Shown: positions 1 through 6,992, counted from the first letter of the stretch. The stretch: 8,145 nucleotides of DNA from Bacteroidales bacterium (GCA_017551215.1 JAFZMA010000067.1:1-8145); one strand, 5' to 3'. Translations and numbers: made by a program. Notes: generated by a model from the letters alone, not told the origin.

Positions 1-1
1 A

Positions 2-301
2 AAGGTTAATGCTTCCTGCAGCCGGATAGAGAAGAATCTGGTGCTTTCTTCCAAGTTGAGCGACGCCTTACTCTACACGGACATAAGTCCTTGGCTTCTT
101 AAGGTTAAGGCTATGACAGAAGAAGCAATTGGCTTGCTGGAAGGAGGAAATCCGGTTGCGGTAGATTACGATAATGATCCGAGATTCCGTTTTGAGATTC
201 TTGGCGGAATGGGCGAGCATATAAAAATGGCGGAACGCACCGCTGAGCCTTCTGCCAAATGTCTTCTGCCATTCATATACTGGCTGAGAGAACAGAACTA
301 A
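2..301 (+). CDS. C-terminal fragment of a probable GH84-type beta-N-acetylglucosaminidase
   Basis: The reading frame is open at the left edge and ends with TAA at 299-301, so only the last 99 residues are visible. A GTG at 41 is an internal valine, not a convincing start, because the frame continues upstream of it without a stop. The fragment is helical and contains DISPWLLKVKAMTEEAIGLL followed by EGG. This resembles, from memory, the post-catalytic helical domain of the Bacteroides GH84 enzyme (ITPWVHQFKLTAEMGEEVL then EG). GH84 enzymes remove terminal beta-linked GlcNAc and are usually exported in Bacteroidota. The catalytic barrel would lie outside the window. The protein stops soon after the helical bundle (ending FIYWLREQN), so the additional C-terminal domain of the Bacteroides enzyme seems to be absent. 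The similarity is modest; another protein with a helical tail is possible. Confidence 0.5.
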   Translation, partial: KVNASCSRIEKNLVLSSKLSDALLYTDISPWLLKVKAMTEEAIGLLEGGNPVAVDYDNDPRFRFEILGGMGEHIKMAERTAEPSAKCLLPFIYWLREQN

Positions 302-377
302 CGTTTTGCGGGTTTCTTCAAATACGCCGGAATTTCTTAAATTGCATCAGAAAAACACATTATCGCTGAGTATTACA

Positions 378-959
378 ATGAAAAGTTTTCGCAAGATATT
401 CATAGCCGCACTGGCGGTTCTGTTCGGGTCTTGGGTGAACATGCAGGCCCAGGATGCTCTTTCCACGGAAGGCAATACAATCTCAAAGACTGTAAGGCAC
501 AAGTCTTCTAAATCGCTGAAGCAGAAAAGGGTTGAGGAATTCATTGCCAAGAGCGCAGAGGCAGGCGCTGCAGAGAATGTGCAGACAATAAAGCTGGATT
601 TAGGCGTAAGCGTGAGTTTCTCTTTAGGGGCAGACTGCAGCAGGAAAGGCTTTACCGTAAAAGCCACAGATATTACCGTAAACGTTCCGGATTCCAAGCC
701 AATTCCTCTGGAGAATCTGGAAAACTACATCCAGGATAAGACAGCCATCCTCAACAGTTTGGAGAAAAACCTCATAGACCTTAGGACGGACAGGCCGGGA
801 GAATCTTCAGACAAATACAACATGAGGATGGAAGAACTGAATAAAGTCATTAGGATCATGACCTTTAACCGCGATATGCGCAATTCTGTATCCAAAGCCC
901 CAACCGCAGTTGCAGAATTCCTGGACCGCTTTGCACAGTATGTCATTACCGGAGAATAA
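378..959 (+). CDS. Secreted 193-aa protein of unknown function
   Basis: I do not recognise this family. The ATG at 378 is chosen because it opens directly into a signal peptide: MKSFRK, a hydrophobic stretch at residues 7-20 (IFIAALAVLFGSWV), then NMQA-QDAL with probable cleavage after Ala24. An in-frame TTG at 306 would add 24 residues before the signal and is unlikely. The mature part has a basic region (about 39-51), a predicted beta segment with alternating hydrophobics (about 69-83, IKLDLGVSVSFSLG), a single cysteine at 87, a second beta stretch (about 92-103) and a charged, mostly helical C-terminal half (about 110-193). There is no lipobox and no obvious later membrane helix, so a periplasmic or secreted location is inferred. 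It lies 76 nt after the GH84-like gene on the same strand and may be cotranscribed with it. It converges with the decarboxylase gene, with only 31 nt between them and no clear terminator hairpin. Confidence 0.8.
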   Translation: MKSFRKIFIAALAVLFGSWVNMQAQDALSTEGNTISKTVRHKSSKSLKQKRVEEFIAKSAEAGAAENVQTIKLDLGVSVSFSLGADCSRKGFTVKATDITVNVPDSKPIPLENLENYIQDKTAILNSLEKNLIDLRTDRPGESSDKYNMRMEELNKVIRIMTFNRDMRNSVSKAPTAVAEFLDRFAQYVITGE

Positions 960-990
960 GTTATATGCTTAATTGGTTGATACTCAGCGA

Positions 991-1800
991 TTACATTGGC
1001 GCAGTATCTAGGTCGGATGCTTTGCCTTTGTAGACCGGATCCCTCTTTTCCAGGAAGGAGTTGATGCCTTCCTTATAGTCTGCGCCTTGATATACCCTTG
1101 TGCGATAAGCGTTTATCTTCTCGAAACTCTCAGACGGGATTACCGTTGCGGCTTTGCTTAGTATGCGGAACTGGCGCTTGATGGCGCTAATGCTTACTAT
1201 GCTGTTGCGGCGCAGAGGGTTCAGGAAGTTCTTCTCAAGAACATCGTCGAGCTCTTCCGGCTTGGCTATCCTGTTGATAAGGCCAACGTTAAGAGCGTCG
1301 CTTGCTGTAATAGTGGTTGCAAGGAAGAACATCTCCCTTGCCTTGTTCATGCCTAGCTGGTTGATGAAGTGCATTATGCCGGACGCGTTGTAAGGGATAC
1401 CGATTTTGGCCGGAGTGATGGCGAATGTTGCCGTATCGGCGCTTACAATCATATCACAGGAAAGGCAAAGGTCGCACGCGCCGCCCCATACGGTTCCGCT
1501 AACGCAGGCAATTACCGGGATAGCCGTTTCCTGAACTTTCCTAAGCAGTTTTTCCATAGGAACGTCGTATGCCAGAGGATCTTCCCCGTCTTTCGGAAGT
1601 TCTCGGATATCGTGGCCGGCGCTCCAGACACCGTGGCTGCACTGTGCCTTGATGACTATGCCCACGCACTCTTTGTCGTATCCGTACTGGATGGCCTGGC
1701 CGAGTTCCTGGCACATCTCTGCGCTAAGGCAGTTGAAATGCTCTGCATTCTGCATTTCCAGATAGCAGATGCGGTCTTTTATGGTTTTCTTGACTAGCAT
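991..1800 (-). CDS. scpB: Methylmalonyl-CoA decarboxylase, crotonase family (ScpB/YgfG type)
   Basis: This enzyme decarboxylates methylmalonyl-CoA to propionyl-CoA in the cytoplasm without biotin or sodium pumping. The protein (269 aa from the ATG at 1800) matches remembered E. coli ScpB along its length: VWSAGHDIRELPKDGEDPLA, SGTVWGGACDL, TPAKIGIPYN and the tail YKEGINSFLEKRDPVYKG. The E. coli active-site residues His66, Gly110 and Tyr140 correspond to His63 (GHD), Gly107 (WGG) and Tyr137 (PYN), all at a constant offset of three, so the enzyme should be active. An upstream TTG at 1827 would add nine residues and overlap the fumarase gene; the ATG gives the family's usual N-terminus and a 10-nt gap after the fumarase stop. 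No Shine-Dalgarno is visible. It carries a short C-terminal extension (KASDLDTAPM) compared with E. coli. It is very likely cotranscribed with fumarase. The specific call beats generic enoyl-CoA hydratase because of the WSAGHDI-ELP and PYN signatures. Confidence 0.88.
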   Translation of the reverse strand: MLVKKTIKDRICYLEMQNAEHFNCLSAEMCQELGQAIQYGYDKECVGIVIKAQCSHGVWSAGHDIRELPKDGEDPLAYDVPMEKLLRKVQETAIPVIACVSGTVWGGACDLCLSCDMIVSADTATFAITPAKIGIPYNASGIMHFINQLGMNKAREMFFLATTITASDALNVGLINRIAKPEELDDVLEKNFLNPLRRNSIVSISAIKRQFRILSKAATVIPSESFEKINAYRTRVYQGADYKEGINSFLEKRDPVYKGKASDLDTAPM

Positions 1801-1810
1801 AATCCAGTTG

Positions 1811-3421
1811 TTATTTGAACTTTGCAAAGAAATCGTTGCCCTTGTCGTCTACGAGGATGAATGCAGGGAAGTCTTCCACCTGAATCTTCCAGATGGCTTC
1901 CATTCCCAGTTCAGGATATTCCAGACACTCTACACTCTTGATATTGTTCTGTGCAAGGATTGCGGCAGGTCCGCCTATGCTTCCCAGGTAGAATCCGCCG
2001 TGTTTCTTGCAGGCATCCGTAACCTGCTGGCTGCGGTTGCCTTTTGCCAGCATAATCATGCTTGCGCCATGGCTCTGGAAGAGGTCTACGTAAGGGTCCA
2101 TACGGGCAGCCGTGGTAGGGCCGAATGAACCGGAAGGCATTCCTGCCGGAGTCTTTGCCGGGCCTGCATAGAATACCGGATGGTCCTTGAAATACTGTGG
2201 AAGACCTTCTCCGCTGTCCAGTCTCTCCTTGAGCTTGGCGTGGGCTATGTCTCTGGCAACCACAATGGTTCCGTTAAGGCTCAGACGTGTGGATACCGGA
2301 TACTTGGTCAATATCTTCAGGATGTCCGGAATAGGCTGGTTGAGGTCTATCTTAACTGCGTTGCCTTCTCCGGCCTTGCGGAGCTCTTCCGGAATCAGGC
2401 GGCCAGGATTGTCGTCCAGTTTCTCTATCCAGATACCGTCCCTGTTAATCTTTGCCAAAATGTTTCTGTCTGCAGAGCAGCTGACTCCCAGTCCTATAGG
2501 GCAGCTTGCGCCGTGGCGCGGAAGACGTATGATTCTGATGTCGTGAGCCAGATACTTGCCACCGAACTGTGCGCCAAGTCCAATCTTCCATGCCTCTTCC
2601 AGAACTTGTTTCTCGAGTTCCACATCCCTGAAAGCTCTTCCGCTCTCGTTACCCGTTGTAGGAAGGCTGTCGTAGAATTTTGCAGATGCCAGTTTAACCG
2701 TAAGCAGATTCTTCTCCGCTGATGTTCCGCCAATTACAAAAGCGATATGATATGGAGGACAGGCTGCAGTTCCCAGGCTCTTGATTTTCTCTATCAGGAA
2801 CGGAACCAGAGTATCCGGATTCAGCACAGCCTTGGTCATCTGGTACAGATAGCTCTTGTTTGCGCTTCCGCCGCCCTTAACCACGCAAAGGAAGCGGTAT
2901 TCCATACCCTCGGAAGCCTCTATGTCTATCTGTGCCGGGAGGTTGCACTTGGTGTTAACCTCTTTGTACATGGTCAGTGGAGCGTTCTGGCTGTAGCGCA
3001 GATTCTCCTCCGTATAAGTCTTGTAAACGCCTGAAGACAAGGCTTCTGCATCGTCAAATCCGGTCCATACCTGCTGGCCTTTCTCTGCATGGATAATAGC
3101 GGTTCCGGTATCCTGGCAGAAAGGAAGCTTGCCCTTGGCCGCAACCTCGGCGTTACGCAGGAACTGAAGCGCAACATACTTGTCGTTGTCTGATGCCTCA
3201 GGATCGCTGAGGATTTTAGCAACCTGCTCGTTGTGAGCCGGCCTAAGCAGGAAGTTCACATCCCTGAATGCCTGGTTAGCAAGCATCTTCAAGCCTTCCG
3301 CATCCACCTTCAGCATTGGATGACCTTCAAATTCTCCCACGCTAACGTGGTCTTTTGTAAGCAGATAGTATTCAGTGGTGTCTTTGCCCAGCTGAAACAT
3401 CGGTTCGTATTTGTATGCCAT
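1811..3421 (-). CDS. fumA: Class I iron-sulfur fumarate hydratase
   Basis: This is a homodimeric, oxygen-sensitive [4Fe-4S] fumarase that interconverts fumarate and malate in the cytoplasm. The 536-aa product is close to full length (E. coli FumA is 548 aa) and matches it almost throughout, including [17 protein letters not shown], the N-terminal iron-sulfur domain to about residue 330, and the C-terminal segment [20 protein letters not shown] with SIGGPAA. The three cluster cysteines are present: Cys102 (LPFCQDTG), Cys221 (TAACPPYH) and Cys315 (GVSCSADRN), corresponding to E. coli Cys105, Cys224 and Cys318. It lacks only the short cysteine-containing tail of E. coli FumA and ends FFAKFK. The ATG at 3421 aligns with the family start. 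The gene begins 53 nt after the prfB stop, and no TAnnTTTG box is seen in that gap, so readthrough from prfB is plausible. In an anaerobe it would serve the reductive branch from malate to fumarate and succinate, consistent with the decarboxylase gene that follows. Confidence 0.96.
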   Translation of the reverse strand: MAYKYEPMFQLGKDTTEYYLLTKDHVSVGEFEGHPMLKVDAEGLKMLANQAFRDVNFLLRPAHNEQVAKILSDPEASDNDKYVALQFLRNAEVAAKGKLPFCQDTGTAIIHAEKGQQVWTGFDDAEALSSGVYKTYTEENLRYSQNAPLTMYKEVNTKCNLPAQIDIEASEGMEYRFLCVVKGGGSANKSYLYQMTKAVLNPDTLVPFLIEKIKSLGTAACPPYHIAFVIGGTSAEKNLLTVKLASAKFYDSLPTTGNESGRAFRDVELEKQVLEEAWKIGLGAQFGGKYLAHDIRIIRLPRHGASCPIGLGVSCSADRNILAKINRDGIWIEKLDDNPGRLIPEELRKAGEGNAVKIDLNQPIPDILKILTKYPVSTRLSLNGTIVVARDIAHAKLKERLDSGEGLPQYFKDHPVFYAGPAKTPAGMPSGSFGPTTAARMDPYVDLFQSHGASMIMLAKGNRSQQVTDACKKHGGFYLGSIGGPAAILAQNNIKSVECLEYPELGMEAIWKIQVEDFPAFILVDDKGNDFFAKFK

Positions 3422-3474
3422 AATCTGTTGTTTTATATTACTTGTTTCTTTTTATGCTCAGCGATGTAATTTGC

Positions 3475-4561
3475 TTATTCAAGGTCTTCTGAAACCTCTT
3501 TATCTCCTCTCTTTTTGCCCATGAGGAAGGCCTTCATGAACTCATTCAGGTCTCCATCCAGAACGGCCTGCGTATCAGCAGTCTCCACACCTGTACGCAG
3601 GTCCTTGACCATCTTGTAAGGATGGAGGACGTAGCTCCTTATCTGGCTACCCCATTCAATTCTCTTCTTCTGACCCTCCAGCTCCGCCTGTTTCTGGCGT
3701 TTTTTCTGAAGTTCAAGCTCGTAGAGGTGGCTCTTGAGAATGCGCAGGGCATTCTGGCGGTTATCCAGCTGTGAGCGCGTTTCAGTATTCTCCACCACAA
3801 TGCCGGTAGGTATGTGCCTTACCCTCACACCGGTCTCCACCTTGTTCACGTTCTGCCCACCGGCACCCGATGAACGGAAGGTGTCCCACTCCAGGTCCGC
3901 AGGATTTATGACTATTTCAATACTTTCATCTACAAGCGGATACACAAACACAGAGGAGAACGTTGTCTGGCGTTTCCCCTGGGCGTTGTAAGGGGAAATC
4001 CTCACCAGGCGGTGAACCCCGTTCTCGGCTTTCAGGTAGCCGTAAGCGTAATCTCCCTCAATCTGCAGGGTGGCGCTCTTTATCCCCGCCTCGTCTCCCT
4101 CAAGCAAATCGGTGACGGTAACCTTATAACCGTTCCTCTCTCCCCATCTGGAATACATCCTCATAAGCATGGAACTCCAGTCGTTGGACTCCGTTCCTCC
4201 GGCTCCGGAATTGATTTTTACCAGCGCTCCAAGGTTATCTCCCTCGTTTGAGAGCATGCTCTTGAATTCCACATCCTCCAGATGCTTTTCAAGTGCCTTT
4301 TCCGCCTCTTCTATCTCTTCCGCAGAGGCCTCCATCTCCCTTAGCACATCAAGGTCTTCTCCCTCGCTTTTGAGGGAGTCCAGTTCCTTCACCCAATATT
4401 TAACTCCGGAAAGTTTCTTGACAAAAGCCTCCGCTTCCCTGGGATCGTCCCAGAAGCCAGCGGATGTTGTAATCTTTTCCTTCTCAGTTATTTCTTTGAC
4501 TTTGCCGTCGTAGTCAAAGAGACCTCCTTAACGCAGCCAGGCGTTCCTTGAAATTATCCAT
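3475..4561 (-). CDS. prfB: Peptide chain release factor 2, expressed by programmed +1 frameshift
   Basis: RF2 recognises UGA and UAA stop codons on the ribosome and triggers peptide release. Translation starts at ATG 4561-4559 and gives MDNFKERLAALRRSL, then meets UGA at 4516-4514. A +1 shift on the CTT codon (4519-4517) moves reading to GAC at 4515 and continues as DYDGKVKEITEKEK to TAA at 3477-3475, giving 361 aa. This N-terminus matches the E. coli pattern (RGYL then DYD). The GGQ catalytic motif is at residues 234-236 (GAGGQNVNK). The stop-codon recognition tripeptide, SPF in E. coli, is SPY at 189-191, with the same 45-residue spacing to GGQ. Other family segments are GAGGTESNDWSSML, GWGSQIRSYV-like EWGSQIRSYVLHPYK, and KDLRTGVETADTQAVLDG. 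An uninterrupted frame could be counted from an internal GTG at 4392, but that would remove the N-terminal domain. It is the first gene of the minus-strand series with fumarase and ScpB. Confidence 0.96.
4513..4528 (-). promoter_or_regulatory. prfB programmed +1 frameshift site with Shine-Dalgarno-like stimulator
   Basis: On the minus strand the sequence is AGGAGG-TCT-CTT-TGA-C. AGGAGG (4528-4523) lies three nucleotides before the slippery CTT codon (4519-4517), which is followed by the in-frame UGA and then C. This is the classical autoregulatory arrangement: when RF2 is scarce, UGA is read slowly, the ribosome slips +1 and more RF2 is made. E. coli uses AGGGGG at the same spacing, so this stimulator is a better match to the anti-Shine-Dalgarno. 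The protein frame changes exactly here, with RF2-like sequence on both sides. Confidence 0.95.
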
Positions 4562-4588
4562 AGATATACCTAAGAAATACAATTTTCC

Positions 4589-4596
4589 TATCTTTA
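4589..4596 (+). promoter_or_regulatory. Possible -7 box for the propeller lipoprotein gene
   Basis: TATCTTTA followed by CA differs from TAnnTTTG at one position and lies about 60 nt before the ATG at 4655. No matching -33 TTG was found at the usual distance. It is listed because the lipoprotein gene needs a promoter in this 93-nt divergent gap and this is the closest plus-strand match. Confidence 0.25.
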
Positions 4597-4634
4597 CAAC
4601 CCGTTTAAAAAGAACAGGCCTTTAGGATATATTG

Positions 4635-4642
4635 CAAAGTTA
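4635..4642 (-). promoter_or_regulatory. Bacteroidota-type -7 promoter box for prfB
   Basis: The minus strand reads TAACTTTGCA, matching the TAnnTTTG -7 consensus of the Bacteroidota primary sigma factor, including the frequent trailing CA. Transcription would start roughly 7 nt downstream and leave a leader of about 65 nt before the prfB ATG at 4561. The -33 TTTG element is not clear; at the expected distance there is only a T-rich stretch (GTTTTTC). No experimental start is known. Confidence 0.5.
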
Positions 4643-4654
4643 CAAAAATTAAGC

Positions 4655-6229
4655 ATGAAAAACTTTTGCGCATTACTGTTATTCTCGGCGATTGGATTGG
4701 TTATTGCCGCATGCCCCAAGGGCAAAGAGGTGCAGGACCCTGCCGCAACAGACACTCTCGTAACACCGGTACCCATAGAGGAGCTCTTCCTTCCGGACAC
4801 CGCATACGCCTCTGCCCAGAAGGTGTATTTTGTTGTGGAACAGGAGGATACCCTTAATTATTTTCTAAAGGACCTGGAAGACCGCTACGCATCTGGTTTT
4901 TCAACCTTCACATTCAGAAGAAACATGCTCCGCGATGCGGATTTTGGAGGAAAGCTGGAAAAGCGCCCGGAAACAGTTGAAATAGCCTGGCAGTTCAACA
5001 CTCCTGAGGACAACTTCAACACCCGTATGGGCAATTGGGGCGGAGGTACCGGCTGGACAGGCCAGCCTATATATGTTCACTGGGGTGGAGATGATGTGGA
5101 GGCTTTTCGCCAGGCGGGCGTTCTTAATTCCCCGGAAAGTTTCAGCGGAGAGGAAATCATATTTACATCGTTGAACTCAAAAGCTTACTTTCTTGATTTC
5201 AATACCGGAAAGCGTACCCGGCCGGATTTGGACGTGCTGAATACAATCAAAGGTTCCCCGTCTCTGGATCCGGAACTCAAGAACCTCTACATAGGGCAGG
5301 GCGTTTCCAGAAAAACCCCGATGTGCCTGCTTTGCGTAGATCTTCTCAAGCATCAGATAACATACAGGTTCTCAGACCACAAGGCCTGGAGAAACTGGGG
5401 CGCTTTCGACTCTTCTCCGGTTGTAGCCGGCAGCTATCTTATCTGGCCGGGAGAGAATGGAAGCATATACAAATTCTCCAGGGAACAAGGCAAACTGAAC
5501 CTTCTTCAGACGCTCCGCTACAAGGTTGGCGGTTCCGCTCCGGGAGTGGAATCCAGCATAGCCATCTGGCGGAACTACGGCTGGTTCCAGGACAATGCCG
5601 GAAATATCCTCTGCATTAACCTGAACACCATGAAACCTGTATGGCACTACAGCAATCACGACGATTCAGACGGCTCTGTGGTATGCCGCGTAGAGAACGG
5701 AACACCGTTCATCTATGCCGCAAGCGAGGTAGACCGCCAGGGAATGAGTGGACACTGCTTCTTTATAAAAATCAACGGTTTGGACGGTTCTCTTGTCTGG
5801 GAGCAGAAGATACCTTGCCGCCGCATAGATCTTGGCGGAAAGATATTGGACGGTGGAATGTACTCCACGCCACTGCTTGGCGGTGGAGACTGCAACGGGA
5901 TGATATTCGCCAACGTTTGCCGCAACAAGGCGGCCAAGACAAACGGAGAACTGTTTGCCCTTTCCACAGAAGACGGCTCCGTAATCTACAACATTCCGCT
6001 GAGGCAATTCTGCTGGTCCTCTCCGGTTGCCTTTTATGACAATGAGAACAAGATGTACATTTTCACCGGAGACGGAGAAGGTTATATTTATCTGATAGAA
6101 GCCAAAACCGGAAAGGTTATCCACTCAAGGAAAGTAGCCTACAACTTTGAGTCTTCCCCAACCGTTGCAGGCAACGCCGCCGTTGTAGGCTCCCGCGTTA
6201 ACGGCATATTCAAATTCGTAATCAAGTAG
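4655..6229 (+). CDS. Lipoprotein with PQQ/BamB-like beta-propeller repeats
   Basis: The 524-aa product starts with a lipoprotein signal peptide: MKNF, hydrophobic residues 5-19 and lipobox IAAC with Cys20 as the acylation site. After a linker rich in Pro, Thr and Asp (about 21-50) and an N-terminal segment, it shows repeats typical of PQQ-type propellers. The blade-like motifs are near residues 165-190 (EIIFTSLNSKAYFLDFNTGK), 252-275 (DSSPVVAGSYLIWPGENGSI), 298-330 (ending ILCINLNTMKPVW), 350-385 (including INGLDGSLVWEQ), 402-440 (YSTPLLGGGD, then LFALSTEDGSVI), 454-488 (WSSPVAF, then YIYLIEAKTGKVI) and 499-521 (ESSPTVAGNAAVVGS). The fold is well supported. The ligand is not: such proteins may bind no PQQ and act as scaffolds, as BamB does. 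The lipid anchor places it in the inner or outer membrane. It is transcribed divergently from prfB and converges with the Rhs/immunity pair; no functional partner is adjacent. Confidence 0.85.
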   Translation: MKNFCALLLFSAIGLVIAACPKGKEVQDPAATDTLVTPVPIEELFLPDTAYASAQKVYFVVEQEDTLNYFLKDLEDRYASGFSTFTFRRNMLRDADFGGKLEKRPETVEIAWQFNTPEDNFNTRMGNWGGGTGWTGQPIYVHWGGDDVEAFRQAGVLNSPESFSGEEIIFTSLNSKAYFLDFNTGKRTRPDLDVLNTIKGSPSLDPELKNLYIGQGVSRKTPMCLLCVDLLKHQITYRFSDHKAWRNWGAFDSSPVVAGSYLIWPGENGSIYKFSREQGKLNLLQTLRYKVGGSAPGVESSIAIWRNYGWFQDNAGNILCINLNTMKPVWHYSNHDDSDGSVVCRVENGTPFIYAASEVDRQGMSGHCFFIKINGLDGSLVWEQKIPCRRIDLGGKILDGGMYSTPLLGGGDCNGMIFANVCRNKAAKTNGELFALSTEDGSVIYNIPLRQFCWSSPVAFYDNENKMYIFTGDGEGYIYLIEAKTGKVIHSRKVAYNFESSPTVAGNAAVVGSRVNGIFKFVIK

Positions 6230-6247
6230 TTACGTCTATTTTTATAG

Positions 6248-6260
6248 TGTAGCCTCCCCT
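6248..6260 (-). repeat. Inverted copy of the repeat core
   Basis: TGTAGCCTCCCCT is the reverse complement of AGGGGAGGCTACA, matching 12 of 13 bases of the repeat core AGGGAAGGCTACA at 6333-6345 and 6351-6363. The match with the distal end extends as TAGTG here (6245-6249) against CACTA near 6365-6369, after a 3-nt insertion. It could form a stem with the tandem array or be the other end of a small repeat element. Confidence 0.6.
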
Positions 6261-6315
6261 GTTTTCCGTACAGTTTATTCGTTTATTTGTAAACTTATAA
6301 ACCGCACGAAGAATG

Positions 6316-6363
6316 AGGGAGGGCACATTTTTAGGGAAGGCTACATTTTTAGGGAAGGCTACA
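6316..6363 (+). repeat. Short tandem repeat, about 18-nt unit, 2.7 copies
   Basis: The unit is AGGGAAGGCTACATTTTT. Copy two (6333-6350) is exact, copy one (6316-6332) reads AGGGAGGGCACATTTTT with one change and one deletion, and copy three (6351-6363) is a partial AGGGAAGGCTACA. Seen another way, the 18-mer starting ACATTTTTAGGG is perfectly duplicated at 6325-6342 and 6343-6360. The function is unknown. Confidence 0.85.
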
Positions 6364-6388
6364 ACACTACCCAGAAGATTATACACTA

Positions 6389-6985
6389 CTATCTAATTAA
6401 AATATGCGGTCCCTTTTTTACAATGAGACTGTCGCATATTTCTTGGTTAGTAGTAGAATCATAGCTATAATGCCTTGATATAGATATAGAATCGTGATAG
6501 AAATAGGAGCATATATCTTTGGGATCCATTTTTAATTCTACATTAGGATATCCATATCTTTTACCAAGCTGCCTAATAGAATTACAATTAATATGATTCA
6601 AATATGAGTCTAGAGTATCTAATTGTTCCTTTGTAATACCGACATATAGTAAAAAACCTTTAGCCTCAGCACTGTTATACGAAATGTTCTCAAGAAGGAT
6701 TGATTCCTTATCTGTAGAACTTGCTCTTAAATAGAATGTTCGTTTTCTTTTACCAGATCTCTCATATATTAATTCGTGTGTTTCTTTATACCTTGAGGGA
6801 ATAAGAGTCATAAAATAACTCGCAGTCTTTATAAAGGAAGAATCTTTATCTGAGAGATTTCTAATATATGGATCGATATTATAATCTAAAACGATATGAA
6901 TAGGAATTAATACTAGCCAAACAAGAACAAATAATATGAAAAGGCTAGCAACGAACAAAACAAAATAACTAATTACTCTATTCAT
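6389..6985 (-). CDS. Membrane-anchored putative immunity protein for the Rhs toxin tip
   Basis: I do not recognise the family; the immunity role is inferred from position. The 198-aa product has one strong N-terminal membrane helix (about residues 5-33, VISYFVLFVASLFILFVLV and onward), preceded by MNR. This suggests an N-in orientation with the remainder outside the cytoplasmic membrane. The soluble part (about 34-198) is charged and mixed alpha/beta, with a Tyr- and Ser-rich C-terminal region (SYFYHDSISISRHYSYDSTT) and tail KKGPHILIR. The segment ILLENISYNSAEAKGFLLYV resembles no family I can name. The ATG at 6985 begins 7 nt after the Rhs stop, so the two genes should be cotranscribed and perhaps translationally coupled. 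The DNA is very AT-rich (14 of 60 G or C at 6841-6900), unlike the genes to the left, suggesting acquisition together with the toxin tip. A small gene directly after an Rhs C-terminus is usually its immunity gene, but an unrelated membrane protein cannot be excluded. Confidence 0.65.
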   Translation of the reverse strand: MNRVISYFVLFVASLFILFVLVWLVLIPIHIVLDYNIDPYIRNLSDKDSSFIKTASYFMTLIPSRYKETHELIYERSGKRKRTFYLRASSTDKESILLENISYNSAEAKGFLLYVGITKEQLDTLDSYLNHINCNSIRQLGKRYGYPNVELKMDPKDICSYFYHDSISISRHYSYDSTTNQEICDSLIVKKGPHILIR

Positions 6986-6992
6986 TGTTTGG

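Larger units (their letters stand above)
6230..6388. other. Intergenic gap between convergent genes; no gene seen
   Basis: This 159-nt stretch lies between the lipoprotein stop and the stop of the membrane-protein gene. It holds a short tandem repeat array (6316-6363), an inverted copy of the repeat core (6248-6260) and a weak AT hairpin at 6281-6294 (GTTTA-TTTG-TAAAC). There is no convincing GC-rich stem followed by a T tract. Terminators for both converging transcripts are expected here, and the inverted copies might supply a stem with a loop of about 90 nt, but that is inference. Confidence 0.6.

Noticed and set aside
306..377. A longer form of the 193-aa protein starting at TTG 306.
   Set aside because: The extra residues would precede a clear signal peptide, which should be at the N-terminus.
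1801..1827. A nine-residue longer ScpB starting at TTG 1827.
   Set aside because: It would overlap the fumarase gene and add residues absent from the family; the ATG at 1800 matches the usual N-terminus.
2180..2722. A 180-codon open frame on the plus strand opposite fumarase.
   Set aside because: It lies wholly inside a highly conserved fumarase gene and its translation shows no family resemblance; it is a shadow frame.
3475..4392. An uninterrupted 305-codon frame that could be taken as a short RF2 starting at GTG 4392.
   Set aside because: The N-terminal RF2 sequence continues upstream to the frameshift site and then in another frame to ATG 4561; the GTG is an internal valine.
4514..4516. 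The in-frame TGA in prfB as a sign of a pseudogene.
   Set aside because: It lies at the exact position and context of the conserved RF2 programmed frameshift, and the rest of the gene is intact.
5666..6124. A 152-codon minus-strand frame inside the propeller lipoprotein gene.
   Set aside because: The plus-strand protein has coherent propeller repeats through the same region; the reverse frame has no recognisable features.
6281..6294. GTTTA-TTTG-TAAAC as an intrinsic terminator.
   Set aside because: The stem is five AT-rich pairs with no T tract after it, too weak to support a terminator call.
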